Shown here piece after piece: positions 25,837 through 35,182 of a DNA stretch of 64,000 nucleotides. Where the stretch lies: positions 27,612 to 91,611 of the forward strand of contig QHXQ01000056.1 of the NCBI GenBank assembly GCA_003223935.1, read 5' to 3'. A program made the translations under genes and the position numbers. The stretch's first letter is position 1. Each line of letters opens with the position of its first letter. Under the pieces are notes generated by a model. It worked only from the letters and a program-made list of their open reading frames with translations, was not told the DNA's origin and searched no databases. The stretch comes from Acidobacteriota bacterium. GTDB taxonomy: Bacteria; Acidobacteriota; Blastocatellia; Pyrinomonadales; Pyrinomonadaceae.

Positions 25837-28028
25837 AGGCACACTCTGGCGATCCATACCTCCGCGATCTGCTACCGGCGCTACATTACTTGGACCAGAT
25901 GCTTAAACGAGCATTGGTTGCAGCGCCAGATGTTTTCGGAGCCACAGCAGCCAGCGCTCCCTATCGCGGACTCTACATCGCCAAACACGAGGCGGAAAAA
26001 TTACTGGAGCGCGCACCGAGCGCGCCGCCTTTCAGTACGAACGCGGATGAAACCGGACAGGCCGCACTCGATTTTTTAGCTGCCGGTACGCAACTCAGTT
26101 GGCTCAAGCATGCTTTTTGTTTGTCCGACTTTGACGTGTGCCTAATTCTGATCGCGCTCGCGCCCGAACTGGACCTGCGTTATGAGACGCTCTACGCTTA
26201 TCTACAGGATAATGTGATGCGCCGTCGCCCGACCGTAGATTTGGCGCTTAATCTCCTGTCTGCTACTGCGGAGACCAAGCTGGCGCGGCGCGTGCATTTT
26301 GCCAGCGATGCGCCACTCCTGCGACACAACATCCTCTATCTTCTTCCCGACCCTCAACAACTTGAGCCGCCGCTCTTGGCTCATTATCTCAAACTGGACG
26401 AGCAGATCATCCATTTGCTACTGGGCCAAGAGGTGTTGGATCGAAGGCTTGCTTCCTTTTGCGAACTGACAGAACCAGCCATCACGCTCGCAGCGATAGA
26501 CCTCGATGATGAAATGCGGTGCGCCCTGCCTGCCTTGTTCACGCAGCCGCAGCAAGCGCGCCAACTATTCAGACTCTACTTACAAGGCCCGCAGACAATA
26601 GACAAACGCCGCATCGCCGAAGCGTTGATGAGCCAGATCGGCAAAGCGCTGCTGGTGGTTGACCTAGACCGCGCGTTGCTCGCCGAAGAGAAGTTCGAGC
26701 ACCTGCTCACACTCGTATTCCGCGAAGCTTGGTTCAAAGACGCAGGGCTTTACTTATGCGGCCTAGACGCGCTACGCAAAGAGATTTGGGCTGGCCAATA
26801 TCAAAGCCTGCTGCACGCGCTGGCGGCGCATGAGGGTCTCGTCATTATGGCTGGCGAGGCTGCTTGGAGCTATTCGGGCCATAACCCGGCGGGCGTCTTC
26901 AGTCTGAATTTAACGCCGCCTAACTTTCAACTCCGGCGCGCCTGCTGGCAGACCAGCCTTGCGGCCGAGAACGTCCAGTTTGACGAGCATGAATTGGATG
27001 CGCTGGCCAACCGCTTTCGTTTCACATCGAGTCAGATCAAAGAAGCCGTTGGCACAGCCCGGCTGTCGGCCCTGCTGCGCTCTTTGGCTCAAGCGCCTGC
27101 GTCGCCGCTCGGGCCAACAGAGATGCAACCTTCTCTCAACGATTTGTTCAGCGCGGCGCGCGCTCAATCCAATCAGGATTTGGTGACACTGGCCCGCAAA
27201 CTTGAACCGAGCTACACGTGGCAAGAACTCGTCCTGCCTGAAGACGCGCTGACCCAACTGCGTGAAATCTGCCAACGGGTCACTTATCGCCAGCGCGTGC
27301 TGGAGCAATGGTGTTTTGCCCGCAAGCTCTCGCTGGGCAAGGGCATCAATGCGCTCTTTGCCGGGCCATCGGGCACGGGCAAGACGATGGCCGCCGAAGT
27401 GCTCGCCCATGAGCTAGGGCTAGACCTCTACAAGATCGATCTGTCGGGGGTCGTCAGCAAGTGGATTGGCGAGACGGAGAAGAATCTCAAAAGCATCTTC
27501 GCCGCCGCCGAACGCGGGAACGCCATTCTTTTCTTTGATGAGGCTGATGCCCTCTTCGGCAAACGCTCCGAAGTGCGCGATGCGCATGATCGCTACGCCA
27601 ACATTGAAGTCTCTTATCTCTTGCAACTGATGGAAGAGTACGATGGCATCTCAATTTTAGCGACCAATCTGCGCCAGAATCTGGACGATTCATTTGTCCG
27701 GCGGCTGGCCTTCGTCGTCCATTTTCCCTTCCCTGACGAAGAGCACAGACGCCGCATCTGGACGAGCGTCTGGCCCGCAGAGACGCCGCTCGCCACCGAT
27801 CTCAGTTTCAATACCCTCGCCCGACAATTCAAGTTGAGCGGTGGCAGCATCAAGAATATCGCACTCGGGGCTTCGTATCTGGCCGCCGCCGACGGCGGCG
27901 TGGTCACGATGAGTCATCTATCCCACGCCACGCGCCGCGAATACCAGAAGTTGGGTAAAAACTTAACTCAAGTCGAACTCAACATAGAGTCCGAAAGCAT
28001 CGAGCTAGCCACCGGGTACGCAGGATGA
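25800..28028 (+). CDS. AAA+ ATPase of the contractile injection system (Afp15-like)
   Basis: A 742-residue cytosolic ATPase, the usual assembly ATPase of Afp/PVC-like particles. Residues 1-480 are a large, mostly helical N-terminal part with little family signature. The AAA+ module has Walker A GPSGTGKT (522-529), Walker B ILFFDEAD (Asp580, Glu581), sensor-1 SILATNLRQN and an arginine-finger region DDSFVRRLAF. The motifs are intact, so the protein should hydrolyse ATP. It overlaps the small upstream gene and is followed after 15 bp by the first eCIS-core gene. Confidence 0.92.
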   Translation: MVEITETEANQIKAHSGDPYLRDLLPALHYLDQMLKRALVAAPDVFGATAASAPYRGLYIAKHEAEKLLERAPSAPPFSTNADETGQAALDFLAAGTQLSWLKHAFCLSDFDVCLILIALAPELDLRYETLYAYLQDNVMRRRPTVDLALNLLSATAETKLARRVHFASDAPLLRHNILYLLPDPQQLEPPLLAHYLKLDEQIIHLLLGQEVLDRRLASFCELTEPAITLAAIDLDDEMRCALPALFTQPQQARQLFRLYLQGPQTIDKRRIAEALMSQIGKALLVVDLDRALLAEEKFEHLLTLVFREAWFKDAGLYLCGLDALRKEIWAGQYQSLLHALAAHEGLVIMAGEAAWSYSGHNPAGVFSLNLTPPNFQLRRACWQTSLAAENVQFDEHELDALANRFRFTSSQIKEAVGTARLSALLRSLAQAPASPLGPTEMQPSLNDLFSAARAQSNQDLVTLARKLEPSYTWQELVLPEDALTQLREICQRVTYRQRVLEQWCFARKLSLGKGINALFAGPSGTGKTMAAEVLAHELGLDLYKIDLSGVVSKWIGETEKNLKSIFAAAERGNAILFFDEADALFGKRSEVRDAHDRYANIEVSYLLQLMEEYDGISILATNLRQNLDDSFVRRLAFVVHFPFPDEEHRRRIWTSVWPAETPLATDLSFNTLARQFKLSGGSIKNIALGASYLAAADGGVVTMSHLSHATRREYQKLGKNLTQVELNIESESIELATGYAG

Positions 28029-28043
28029 GCGAAGCATAAAAAG

Positions 28044-29591
28044 ATGAGTAGGTTCAGATCAGCAGAAGAAGCTAAGGCCCAGAAGCCAAGAAAGGCGCGT
28101 GACCGCTCGCCGAAGTCGTCACGACCACCTGCCGGTCTCTGTTCCCACTCAAACATCTTGTCTCTGCAAGATCAGGTTGGCAACCGCGCCGTCAGCGAGT
28201 TGTTGCATAGCCCTAATGCTCCTTCGCCCGGCGGCGATGAGAAGTCGTCTATCGTTGATTCAGTCCTCGACAAGAACGAAGGACAGCCGCTCGATTCCGC
28301 GACACGAGCATGGATGGAGTCGCGTTTCGAGAGAGATTTGAGCCGCGTGCGCATTCATACGGATGCCGAGGCCGCCGAGTCCGCGCGCGAGACAGACGCA
28401 TTGGCTTACACCGTGGGCCAGCACGTGGTGTTTCGCTCCGGGCAATACCGGCCAGAGAGCTTGCAGGGGCGAGCCGTGCTGGCCCATGAGTTGGCCCACA
28501 CGATTCAGCAAGAAGATTGCAGTTCTCAGGCTCCGGGCGAAAGCCCTGACTTGGAAAGCGAGGCTCACCGGGCCGCTCAAGGGGTGATGCTCAATCGGCC
28601 GGTACAGATTGAACCGGCTGCGTCCGCGCCCGCCGTGCAGTTCTTGAGGGTGACCGGAGGAGGTTTCGGCAAGGCGCTCGAAGAATATACCAAGATATGG
28701 AACGTCCCCGATCAAGCTGTCCAGTTGCTCAAAAAATCCGCATCATTCATGCAGATGGCAAACTCATTGGATGAGCACTATTACTGGGCCCGCGATCCAT
28801 CTCGAACTATATATAGTCCTATGCCGGATGACAGTGGTCGAGTTACTGAAGGGTCACAGATAGGGAAAAGACCGTTGTTTGTTCTCAAGTACAGTGAAGG
28901 CTCCAGTTTCGTACAGTTCCACTCCCCAGTGAGTGCAGTCTCTGGCGACGAGATCAGGATACAACATAGAGACACCTCCGGTTTCATACAGGACATCGTT
29001 CATGAGGCGGCACACGCAGTTCATTTTGTGACCGGACATGCGCCTGAGCCAACCGCCTTGGTCGAGGCCATACAGAGCGGCCTAAAAGAGGAGATTCAAA
29101 CTCGGAATGTAGAGGAGAAAACCTTAAAGCAAATTCCATCGAGCAAAGTTCGCAAAGGATTCCGGCCCGTCGGTTCAAGAGTACCGGCTGAAGTGGAGAG
29201 GGACATGGCTCCGGGTATTGGGCTGACCTATCTCGAAAACTTCTTCTTCTCCTGGCGGCTCCGCGAAGCCATGAATGCCGAAAAGCTTACCGACGATGAC
29301 ACAGTAGAAATCCGAAAGCATGTTGAATCTAATTATGATGAGAAATCACCGCTCATTTCTACCCCACGGCCGATGCCGAATGAGGAGACCGGCGTTTTCC
29401 GTTTATCTGATTACGGTCAGGTCTGGTTCAACCGTCTTCAGGCCATTAAGGAGTGGAAAGAATTTTATCAGAAGCACAAGCCGGACGATGACGACTTCGC
29501 TGAGGCAGAAGAGAAGATGCGGCAGGAGCATGCGAAGAAATTCTTTGAAGGACGAGTGAGTTACAGCGCATTGCCTGTCAAGAAGAAATAG
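28044..29591 (+). CDS. eCIS-core (DUF4157) protein with a C-terminal HEAAH domain; candidate cargo
   Basis: A 515-residue protein. Residues 1-35 are a basic, disordered tail. LQDQVGNRAVSELLH (41-55) is the short helix that commonly precedes DUF4157. The eCIS-core domain covers about 78-158 with HELAH (148-152). The C-terminal region from about 200 is unrelated to the neighbour's. It contains a second zincin-type motif, HEAAHAVHF (320-328), with Glu341 in TALVEAI as a possible third ligand. The architecture suggests a cargo protein whose payload is a metalloprotease. This is inferred from motif and position only. The GC content and Lys content of the C-terminal half (nt 28700-29590) differ visibly from the core genes. 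Confidence 0.8.
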   Translation: MSRFRSAEEAKAQKPRKARDRSPKSSRPPAGLCSHSNILSLQDQVGNRAVSELLHSPNAPSPGGDEKSSIVDSVLDKNEGQPLDSATRAWMESRFERDLSRVRIHTDAEAAESARETDALAYTVGQHVVFRSGQYRPESLQGRAVLAHELAHTIQQEDCSSQAPGESPDLESEAHRAAQGVMLNRPVQIEPAASAPAVQFLRVTGGGFGKALEEYTKIWNVPDQAVQLLKKSASFMQMANSLDEHYYWARDPSRTIYSPMPDDSGRVTEGSQIGKRPLFVLKYSEGSSFVQFHSPVSAVSGDEIRIQHRDTSGFIQDIVHEAAHAVHFVTGHAPEPTALVEAIQSGLKEEIQTRNVEEKTLKQIPSSKVRKGFRPVGSRVPAEVERDMAPGIGLTYLENFFFSWRLREAMNAEKLTDDDTVEIRKHVESNYDEKSPLISTPRPMPNEETGVFRLSDYGQVWFNRLQAIKEWKEFYQKHKPDDDDFAEAEEKMRQEHAKKFFEGRVSYSALPVKKK

Positions 29592-29686
29592 AGCCGGAGT
29601 CGGATCGCTCTGATGAAAACCTTCAAGCCGGGAGCACAAGGGCCAAAGTAAAACAGCAGGCCATCACATTCAAGACGCGCGGCATC

Positions 29687-32209
29687 ATGACAGTGCAGCC
29701 ATCGAGCCTTACATCAGAACTTGCGCCGCAGGAGAAGCAGACGCAGCGCCATCAGTCTCTCTCATCCGAGCGCGGCAATGGCCTGCCGGTCCTCTTCGGC
29801 CTCGACGTCCCGACCGATCTGCCGACGACCATTCTGGGCTTGCAGAAGTCGAGCGGCAATCAGGCTGTTGCAGAGTTGCTTCATTGTTCAGAGCACGACA
29901 CCACTGAGGCCAACGAACTTTCCGGCCCTATGTCGTCAATCCTCAACGACGGCCGTGGCCAACCGCTTGAGCCGACGGTCAGAGCTTTCATGGAGTCACG
30001 CTTCCATCATGATTTCGGCGGCGTCCGTATCCACGCCAATGACCGCGCCGCGCAAGCCACTAGGGACATCAACTCCGCAGCCTATACGGTCGGGCAAGAC
30101 ATCGTTCTGAACGCTGGCCAGTATGCACCTGACACGCCGGGCGGTATTCAGTTGCTGGCTCATGAACTGGCGCATGTGGTGCAGCAACGCGGGGCAGATT
30201 CACAGTCGCTCTGGCTGGGAGCACCGAACGATGTTGCGGAGGTCGAAGCAGATGAGGCCGCCGACACGGTCGTTTCATCTGCACATGCGCCGAGCATCAG
30301 TCACCGCGACAGCGGAGCGGTCGTCCGCCGCGCCCCACCTCCGCGAAGCAAACCGGCTCAGGGCATGAGCGATCAAGACATGTTGAAAGTGCTGGAGCGC
30401 TTTCCGCCCGGCCCGCCCGTCACGCTTTACCATGTGGACAGTGAAGGCGGAATTCTGAAAGCAGTCAAAGAACATAAGCAGAATTTCACTTCCGAACTCA
30501 CGTCGAAAAATTTCTGGCTCGCCACCGACGTGCAGTCGCGGACAGGATTCAAAGGCGGCAAAGGATTGGATAATGTCATCGCTTTTCAGGTTGATCGTAG
30601 GTGTGTGGAAGTCATGGCGGAACTGGCCCAGGGTCAAGAGCGCGCAAAGGATATAGAGACACTCTTCAGAATATTATTCGAGTCGGCAATTAGCGAGCCG
30701 GTGCCAATGGCGGTGCCGATGTGGCATGTCGAAGGGGGCGGTGGGGGTAGCATGCCGGAACCACATTTCAACATAGCCATTCGCCATCAGCCCGGCGCAA
30801 AGCAGATGCTGCAACTGTTCCGCCTCTCAATCCTCGACATCTCCCACTACAGCCTAGAGAACGGCAAGCTCGTTCTTCAGGAGCGGATATACCCCGCCCC
30901 GCAGGGCGGGGCCCCGCCCAAGACCGGCGCGCCAGCCAAGCCGAAGACCGCCGCAGAGCAAGAAGAGGGGCGTTACAGAGGACTTTCAAAGCGCCAGCGA
31001 GGGGAAGCTAAAAAGGCGGCGGCGCTAAAGGCCCGCGCTCAGAACAAGCCACCGCAGCCGACGCCACCTGAAGCCGAAACGCTCACCGCTAGAAGCGCAG
31101 AGAAGCAGCCTGCGGCGAGACCGACTCCGGGGGAACAAACTGAAGCGCAGCAGCCTATCCCCAAGCAAGGAGGGGCTAAGCCACCTGTCGGCGAGACTCA
31201 GGCAGGCGAAAAGTTGGCGGCGCAAGGAACGAAGACTTCAGAGGCAGCGAAGCCGCCCGCTTCGCCTCCGTCTATTCATGCAGAGCCGCAAGGCACGGCA
31301 GCCACTCGTCCGGGATTGATGGCGACGAAGGGCAGCCCGAACTTGCCCGGTGGGCAGCCAATAGTACCCGGCAGTCTAATTGCAGAACATTCTATAAGCC
31401 CAAGTGGCCAAGCTATGGGCGGGGCCGCTCAAGTCATACAGGGGGGCCAAGTGAGACAGCTTACGGAACGGGTAGATATAGAGGCTGAAGCTTATCTGGA
31501 CGATATGATGGACACTATCGAAGAGCTACGCCGACACGGAAAGTGGGTTGTCGTCAACAAGGTCACGAAGGGGCCGCGACAAACGGACTTGCTGAAAGGC
31601 TTCTTCACGAGTCAGGATCAGATTCCAGAGTTTGCTCAACTGAGAATCGGATCAGGCTCCACACTTGACGAGGCCCGAATTAACGCCAAGAATCCATCTA
31701 AATACATTCCATCTCCGAAACATATACGCAAACCTCCGAGAGAACAACAGCAATATGAAACGGTGGAATACGTTTCTTATGAACCCTACCCGACTCTCGA
31801 TGTAAAGACTGTGCGCGCGCCCGACTGGGTCAAACAACCGCGCGGGCTGCCGGGCACTTATTTCCCCGGCGCTAAAGACCCGTTAGTTTATTCCAGCAGC
31901 GACCAAGAGTCTGAAGGTGTAAATAAACTTCTCAGTAACAGGATGCTTACCATTGATGCCAGCGGCTCTTCCGTCAGGGTCGAAATGTTGGACGTTCAGA
32001 GTAACACTTACTATCAAACGCGCAACGTCAGTTGGGATCCCGCCCACGGAATGCTTAAAGCGGCCTTTATTCATCCGCAAAACGGCTACGTTATCGAAAG
32101 CACATTCGTGCTCATTGGAGGCACGCCGGAAAGAATACGAGAATCTTTCCGCGCCGGGAACACCTCCAGCCTCAATGTCGCAGGCGAACATATTTTGGAG
32201 AAGAGATAG
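29687..32209 (+). CDS. eCIS-core (DUF4157) protein with long disordered linker; candidate cargo
   Basis: An 840-residue protein. LQKSSGNQAVAELLH (52-66) and the eCIS-core domain (about 88-168, HELAH 159-163) match the preceding gene. The rest does not. Residues 240-400 form a compact alpha/beta domain (PVTLYHVDSEGG ... NFWLATDVQ ... NVIAFQVD) loosely reminiscent of ADP-ribosyltransferase or RES-type toxin folds. Residues 402-590 are Pro/Gln/Lys/Ala-rich and disordered. Residues 595-840 form a second unassigned domain (AEAYLDDMMDTIEELRRHGKWVVV ... STFVLIGGTPERI). A cargo role is inferred from architecture and position. The toxin-fold idea is speculative. Confidence 0.78.
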   Translation: MTVQPSSLTSELAPQEKQTQRHQSLSSERGNGLPVLFGLDVPTDLPTTILGLQKSSGNQAVAELLHCSEHDTTEANELSGPMSSILNDGRGQPLEPTVRAFMESRFHHDFGGVRIHANDRAAQATRDINSAAYTVGQDIVLNAGQYAPDTPGGIQLLAHELAHVVQQRGADSQSLWLGAPNDVAEVEADEAADTVVSSAHAPSISHRDSGAVVRRAPPPRSKPAQGMSDQDMLKVLERFPPGPPVTLYHVDSEGGILKAVKEHKQNFTSELTSKNFWLATDVQSRTGFKGGKGLDNVIAFQVDRRCVEVMAELAQGQERAKDIETLFRILFESAISEPVPMAVPMWHVEGGGGGSMPEPHFNIAIRHQPGAKQMLQLFRLSILDISHYSLENGKLVLQERIYPAPQGGAPPKTGAPAKPKTAAEQEEGRYRGLSKRQRGEAKKAAALKARAQNKPPQPTPPEAETLTARSAEKQPAARPTPGEQTEAQQPIPKQGGAKPPVGETQAGEKLAAQGTKTSEAAKPPASPPSIHAEPQGTAATRPGLMATKGSPNLPGGQPIVPGSLIAEHSISPSGQAMGGAAQVIQGGQVRQLTERVDIEAEAYLDDMMDTIEELRRHGKWVVVNKVTKGPRQTDLLKGFFTSQDQIPEFAQLRIGSGSTLDEARINAKNPSKYIPSPKHIRKPPREQQQYETVEYVSYEPYPTLDVKTVRAPDWVKQPRGLPGTYFPGAKDPLVYSSSDQESEGVNKLLSNRMLTIDASGSSVRVEMLDVQSNTYYQTRNVSWDPAHGMLKAAFIHPQNGYVIESTFVLIGGTPERIRESFRAGNTSSLNVAGEHILEKR
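30892..30919. repeat. Very GC-rich palindrome at a domain boundary within the second cargo gene
   Basis: CCCCGCCC (30892-30899), CGCA, GGGCGGGG (30904-30911) and again CCCCGCCC (30912-30919) form two alternative perfect 8-bp pairings. The second is a 16-bp uninterrupted palindrome. It encodes the turn around residues 402-411, exactly where the folded domain gives way to the disordered linker. Confidence 0.7.
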
Positions 32210-32236
32210 TGTTTGTCTCAAAGGAGCCAATGATCG

Positions 32237-33163
32237 TTGATTGATGCGCTCGACAGGATACTGGCAGACCTGATTCAGTCGCGGATTGCGGGGCTGAAGG
32301 GGACGACGCAGGTCGGGTTCGGGCCGCCCGACGAGCAGTGGCTCAAGGAGTTGGTCTCGGCCAATGAGGAGCGGCTCAATATCTACTTGTATGACGTGCG
32401 GGAGAATCTGAAGCAGCGCTCGAACGAGCGCGTGCGCGAGCCGAAGGATGGGTGGTACAGCATCAAGCACGTGCCGCCGAAGGTTGATTGCATGTATCTG
32501 TTGACGGCTTGGAGTCCGGTGAAAGTGACGCCAGCGATTGAGCCATCGCTTGACGAGCATCTCGCGCTCTACAGCGTTTTGCAGGTGCTGATGCGTAACC
32601 AATCTTTGCTGCCGACACAAGTGTACAAACCCGGACTGACGATTCCATCCGGCCGTGACCTGTCAAACGTGCCGCTGCTGTTGCGTCAGGAAGAGCTACC
32701 GATGCGCGCCGTCCTGCCCGATGCAGGGATGCGTGAGATGGGCCTGTTCTGGAGTTCTGTGAAGGGCTTGTGGCGGCCGGCGATTCAATTAACAGTCACG
32801 CTGCCGGTCTTCTTGTTAGATGCGCCAGTGGAGTCGCCTATGGTCACGACGTTGAGCGCAGATTATCGCGCGTGGGATGAGCCGCCGTCGGCTGAAGTGT
32901 GGCTCTCAATCGGCGGCCAAGTCACAACCGGAACGCCCGCGCAAGCGATTAAGGGCGCGTATGTACAGATTCAAGGGCTGGCCCCGGCCGAAGTGAAGGC
33001 GATCAATCGGCACATGATTACGCACGCCGACGGGCGGTTTCTGTTCTCGCACCTGCGCAGCGGCCGTTATCACTTGCGCGCGGTGGCGACAGGTGTGGGT
33101 GATGGCGGACGGGATGTCGATCTCCCCTCCGCAACCGGTGAATACGATCTGCGCTTGCCGTAA
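32237..33163 (+). CDS. DUF4255 (Pvc16/Afp16-like) tail-terminator protein
   Basis: Resembles the cap protein that ends the tube and sheath of Afp/PVC particles. Residues 1-190 carry the DUF4255 pattern (ALDRILADLIQSRI, LNIYLYDVRENLKQR, LLTAWSP, EHLALYSVLQVLMRNQSL). Residues about 225-308 form an added beta domain of carboxypeptidase-regulatory type (GAYVQIQGL, THADGRFLFSHLRSGRYHLRAVATG). The start is a TTG at 32237 with AAGGAG 10 bp upstream; an earlier ATG (32230) closes after three codons. Confidence 0.87.
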   Translation: MIDALDRILADLIQSRIAGLKGTTQVGFGPPDEQWLKELVSANEERLNIYLYDVRENLKQRSNERVREPKDGWYSIKHVPPKVDCMYLLTAWSPVKVTPAIEPSLDEHLALYSVLQVLMRNQSLLPTQVYKPGLTIPSGRDLSNVPLLLRQEELPMRAVLPDAGMREMGLFWSSVKGLWRPAIQLTVTLPVFLLDAPVESPMVTTLSADYRAWDEPPSAEVWLSIGGQVTTGTPAQAIKGAYVQIQGLAPAEVKAINRHMITHADGRFLFSHLRSGRYHLRAVATGVGDGGRDVDLPSATGEYDLRLP

Positions 33164-33201
33164 CGCAAGCCGCTAAGCAGTAGAAGAAAGGAGCAGTCCA
33201 A

Positions 33202-35163
33202 ATGGCCGTTCAAGTTACTTACCCGGGTGTTTACATTGATGAGTTCGCCCCCGGCGCACCAATCGAAGGTGTCGGCACAGGCACCGCCGCTTTTATTGGC
33301 GCAAGCAGTGACGGGCCGATCCGTGAGCCGGTCAAAGTCACCAGCCTAGATCAGTTCTTGGCCGCTTTTGGCTCACAGCCGTTGCCGGGCTTTTTTCTCT
33401 GGTACGCCGTGCGCGGCTTTTTCCAGAACGGCGGTCAAGTCTGCTACGTCGTGCGTGCCAGCAACGGCGCATATGCGTCACTCCAATGGATGAATGCTGA
33501 TGGCACAAAGCCTATCTTCGTCGTCAAAGCGCGCCAGCCCGGAGTACCCAGCCCGGCTATTCAGATCAAGATCACGGGCACGCATCTGCTGTCGGCTGGC
33601 ACGCCCCTCTATATGCCAGCCGGCAATTTCACGGCCATCAATGGCCGCAACGTCACACTTCAGGCCGGCGACGGGGTGAAGTTCAAAGCCGGCGATTGGG
33701 TCTTTCTCGGCGCTTCGACCGAGCGTGTGCAGATTCTACGTGTCAGCGGCGATGAAGTGCGCTTGGCAAGTGATCTCTCCACTGTGCCTGCGCCGGGCAC
33801 TGTGCGGCTGGCGGACGCGCCGGCCGGCGCACAAACCATACGCCTCTTCCCGACCAATCCGCTGCCGCCGGGCGTGCTTGTGCCGGGCACGATGCTCACG
33901 ATTTCACAGGGTGATTTGCCCAACCCTTCCGATACGCAGGTTGTCGAAACAGTGCAAGTCGAACCAATTGACGGTGGCAAGGTGACTTACCGTGTGACGT
34001 TGCGGCAGGGCCTCAGAATTCCGCTCAACTTTGATCCGACCTTGCCAAACAATAAGCAACTCAAAGCGCAGTCGGAAGATTTTGACTTTGAAGTTTCACA
34101 GGGCGGTAAGACGACTTACAAGAATCTGGCCCTCGACCCGGCGCACCCGCGCTACTTCGTCAGCCTGATTAACAACGGGAGCAATCTGGTTCAAGTTGAA
34201 TTGATCGAGCCTCCGCCCGCGCTGCAACCGCCAAAGAATATGCCGCAAGCCGTTGGCCCGGCAGCGCTCGCCGGTGGTACGGCTGAAAACCTCGCCTCAA
34301 TGACCGATGCGGACTACCTGAATGCGCTGGATACGTTGCGCAACCTTGACGACGTGAATCTGATCGCCATTCCCGGCATCACCACAGACACGGTGCAGCA
34401 AGCGCTCATCGCGCACTGCGAGCAGATGGGCGACCGCTTCGGTGTGCTCGACGCGCGCGTCGGCAAACCTCTGTTCGGCGCCGATAGCGCTGAGTCGCAA
34501 CGCAAAGCTGTGGACTCGACGCGCGGTTATGCGGCGCTCTACTACCCTTGGCTGCGCGTGCCGCCGGTGGGGCCGGGCGCGCCCGTACTCGTGCCGCCAT
34601 CGGGCCACGTCTGCGGCGTCATCGCTCGCAGCGATGCTCAGCGCGGTGTGCACAAAGCGCCCGCCAACGAGATCGTTAATGGCGCTTTGGGCGTCGAGCG
34701 CACCATGAGCGACATAGACCAAGGCCAACTCAACATTCAAGGCGTCAACATCATCCGCGTCTTCCAGACGGGCGCACGCCCTGTCGTCTGGGGCGCGCGC
34801 ACCACCGCCACAGATCGCAACTGGCAGTACGTCAATATCCGCCGGCTGTTTCTCTTTCTCGAAGAGTCAATTCAAGAAGGCATTCGCTGGGCCGTCTTTG
34901 AACCCAACAATCAAGGTCTCTGGGAAAAACTGCGGCGCACGATTACCGATTTTTTGACGCGCGTCTGGCGCGACGGCGCGCTCTTCGGCGCGACGGCGGA
35001 CAAAGCCTTCTACGTGCGCATTGACGAGGTCTTGAATCCCGACAGCGAGCGGGCGCTGGGCCGGCTCTACATAGAGATCGGTGTGCGCCCGTCTTACCCC
35101 GCCGAGTTCATCATCGTGCGCATCGGCATCTGGTACGGCGGCTCAAACGTGACGGAAGGCTAA
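33202..35163 (+). CDS. Contractile sheath protein (Afp2/3/4-like)
   Basis: A 653-residue phage-tail-type sheath subunit, the contracting outer tube of the particle. Hallmarks are the N-terminal TYPGVYIDEFAPGAPIEGVGTGTAAFIG, the CYVVRAS segment, and a conserved C-terminal domain (GVNIIRVFQTGARPVVWGARTT, NIRRLFLFLEESIQEGIRWAVFEPN, YIEIGVRPSYPAEFIIVRIGIW). An insertion domain at about 100-310 makes it longer than minimal sheaths and probably decorates the surface. This is the only sheath gene in the cluster, while Afp-type systems often have three. AAGGAG precedes the ATG. Confidence 0.95.
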   Translation: MAVQVTYPGVYIDEFAPGAPIEGVGTGTAAFIGASSDGPIREPVKVTSLDQFLAAFGSQPLPGFFLWYAVRGFFQNGGQVCYVVRASNGAYASLQWMNADGTKPIFVVKARQPGVPSPAIQIKITGTHLLSAGTPLYMPAGNFTAINGRNVTLQAGDGVKFKAGDWVFLGASTERVQILRVSGDEVRLASDLSTVPAPGTVRLADAPAGAQTIRLFPTNPLPPGVLVPGTMLTISQGDLPNPSDTQVVETVQVEPIDGGKVTYRVTLRQGLRIPLNFDPTLPNNKQLKAQSEDFDFEVSQGGKTTYKNLALDPAHPRYFVSLINNGSNLVQVELIEPPPALQPPKNMPQAVGPAALAGGTAENLASMTDADYLNALDTLRNLDDVNLIAIPGITTDTVQQALIAHCEQMGDRFGVLDARVGKPLFGADSAESQRKAVDSTRGYAALYYPWLRVPPVGPGAPVLVPPSGHVCGVIARSDAQRGVHKAPANEIVNGALGVERTMSDIDQGQLNIQGVNIIRVFQTGARPVVWGARTTATDRNWQYVNIRRLFLFLEESIQEGIRWAVFEPNNQGLWEKLRRTITDFLTRVWRDGALFGATADKAFYVRIDEVLNPDSERALGRLYIEIGVRPSYPAEFIIVRIGIWYGGSNVTEG

Positions 35164-35182
35164 GCCGGAAAGGACAAACATC

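Noticed and set aside
28490..28510. HELAH of DUF4157 as evidence of an active protease
   Set aside because: The motif is a general feature of the eCIS-core domain and appears in both cargo candidates, so it says nothing about payload activity.
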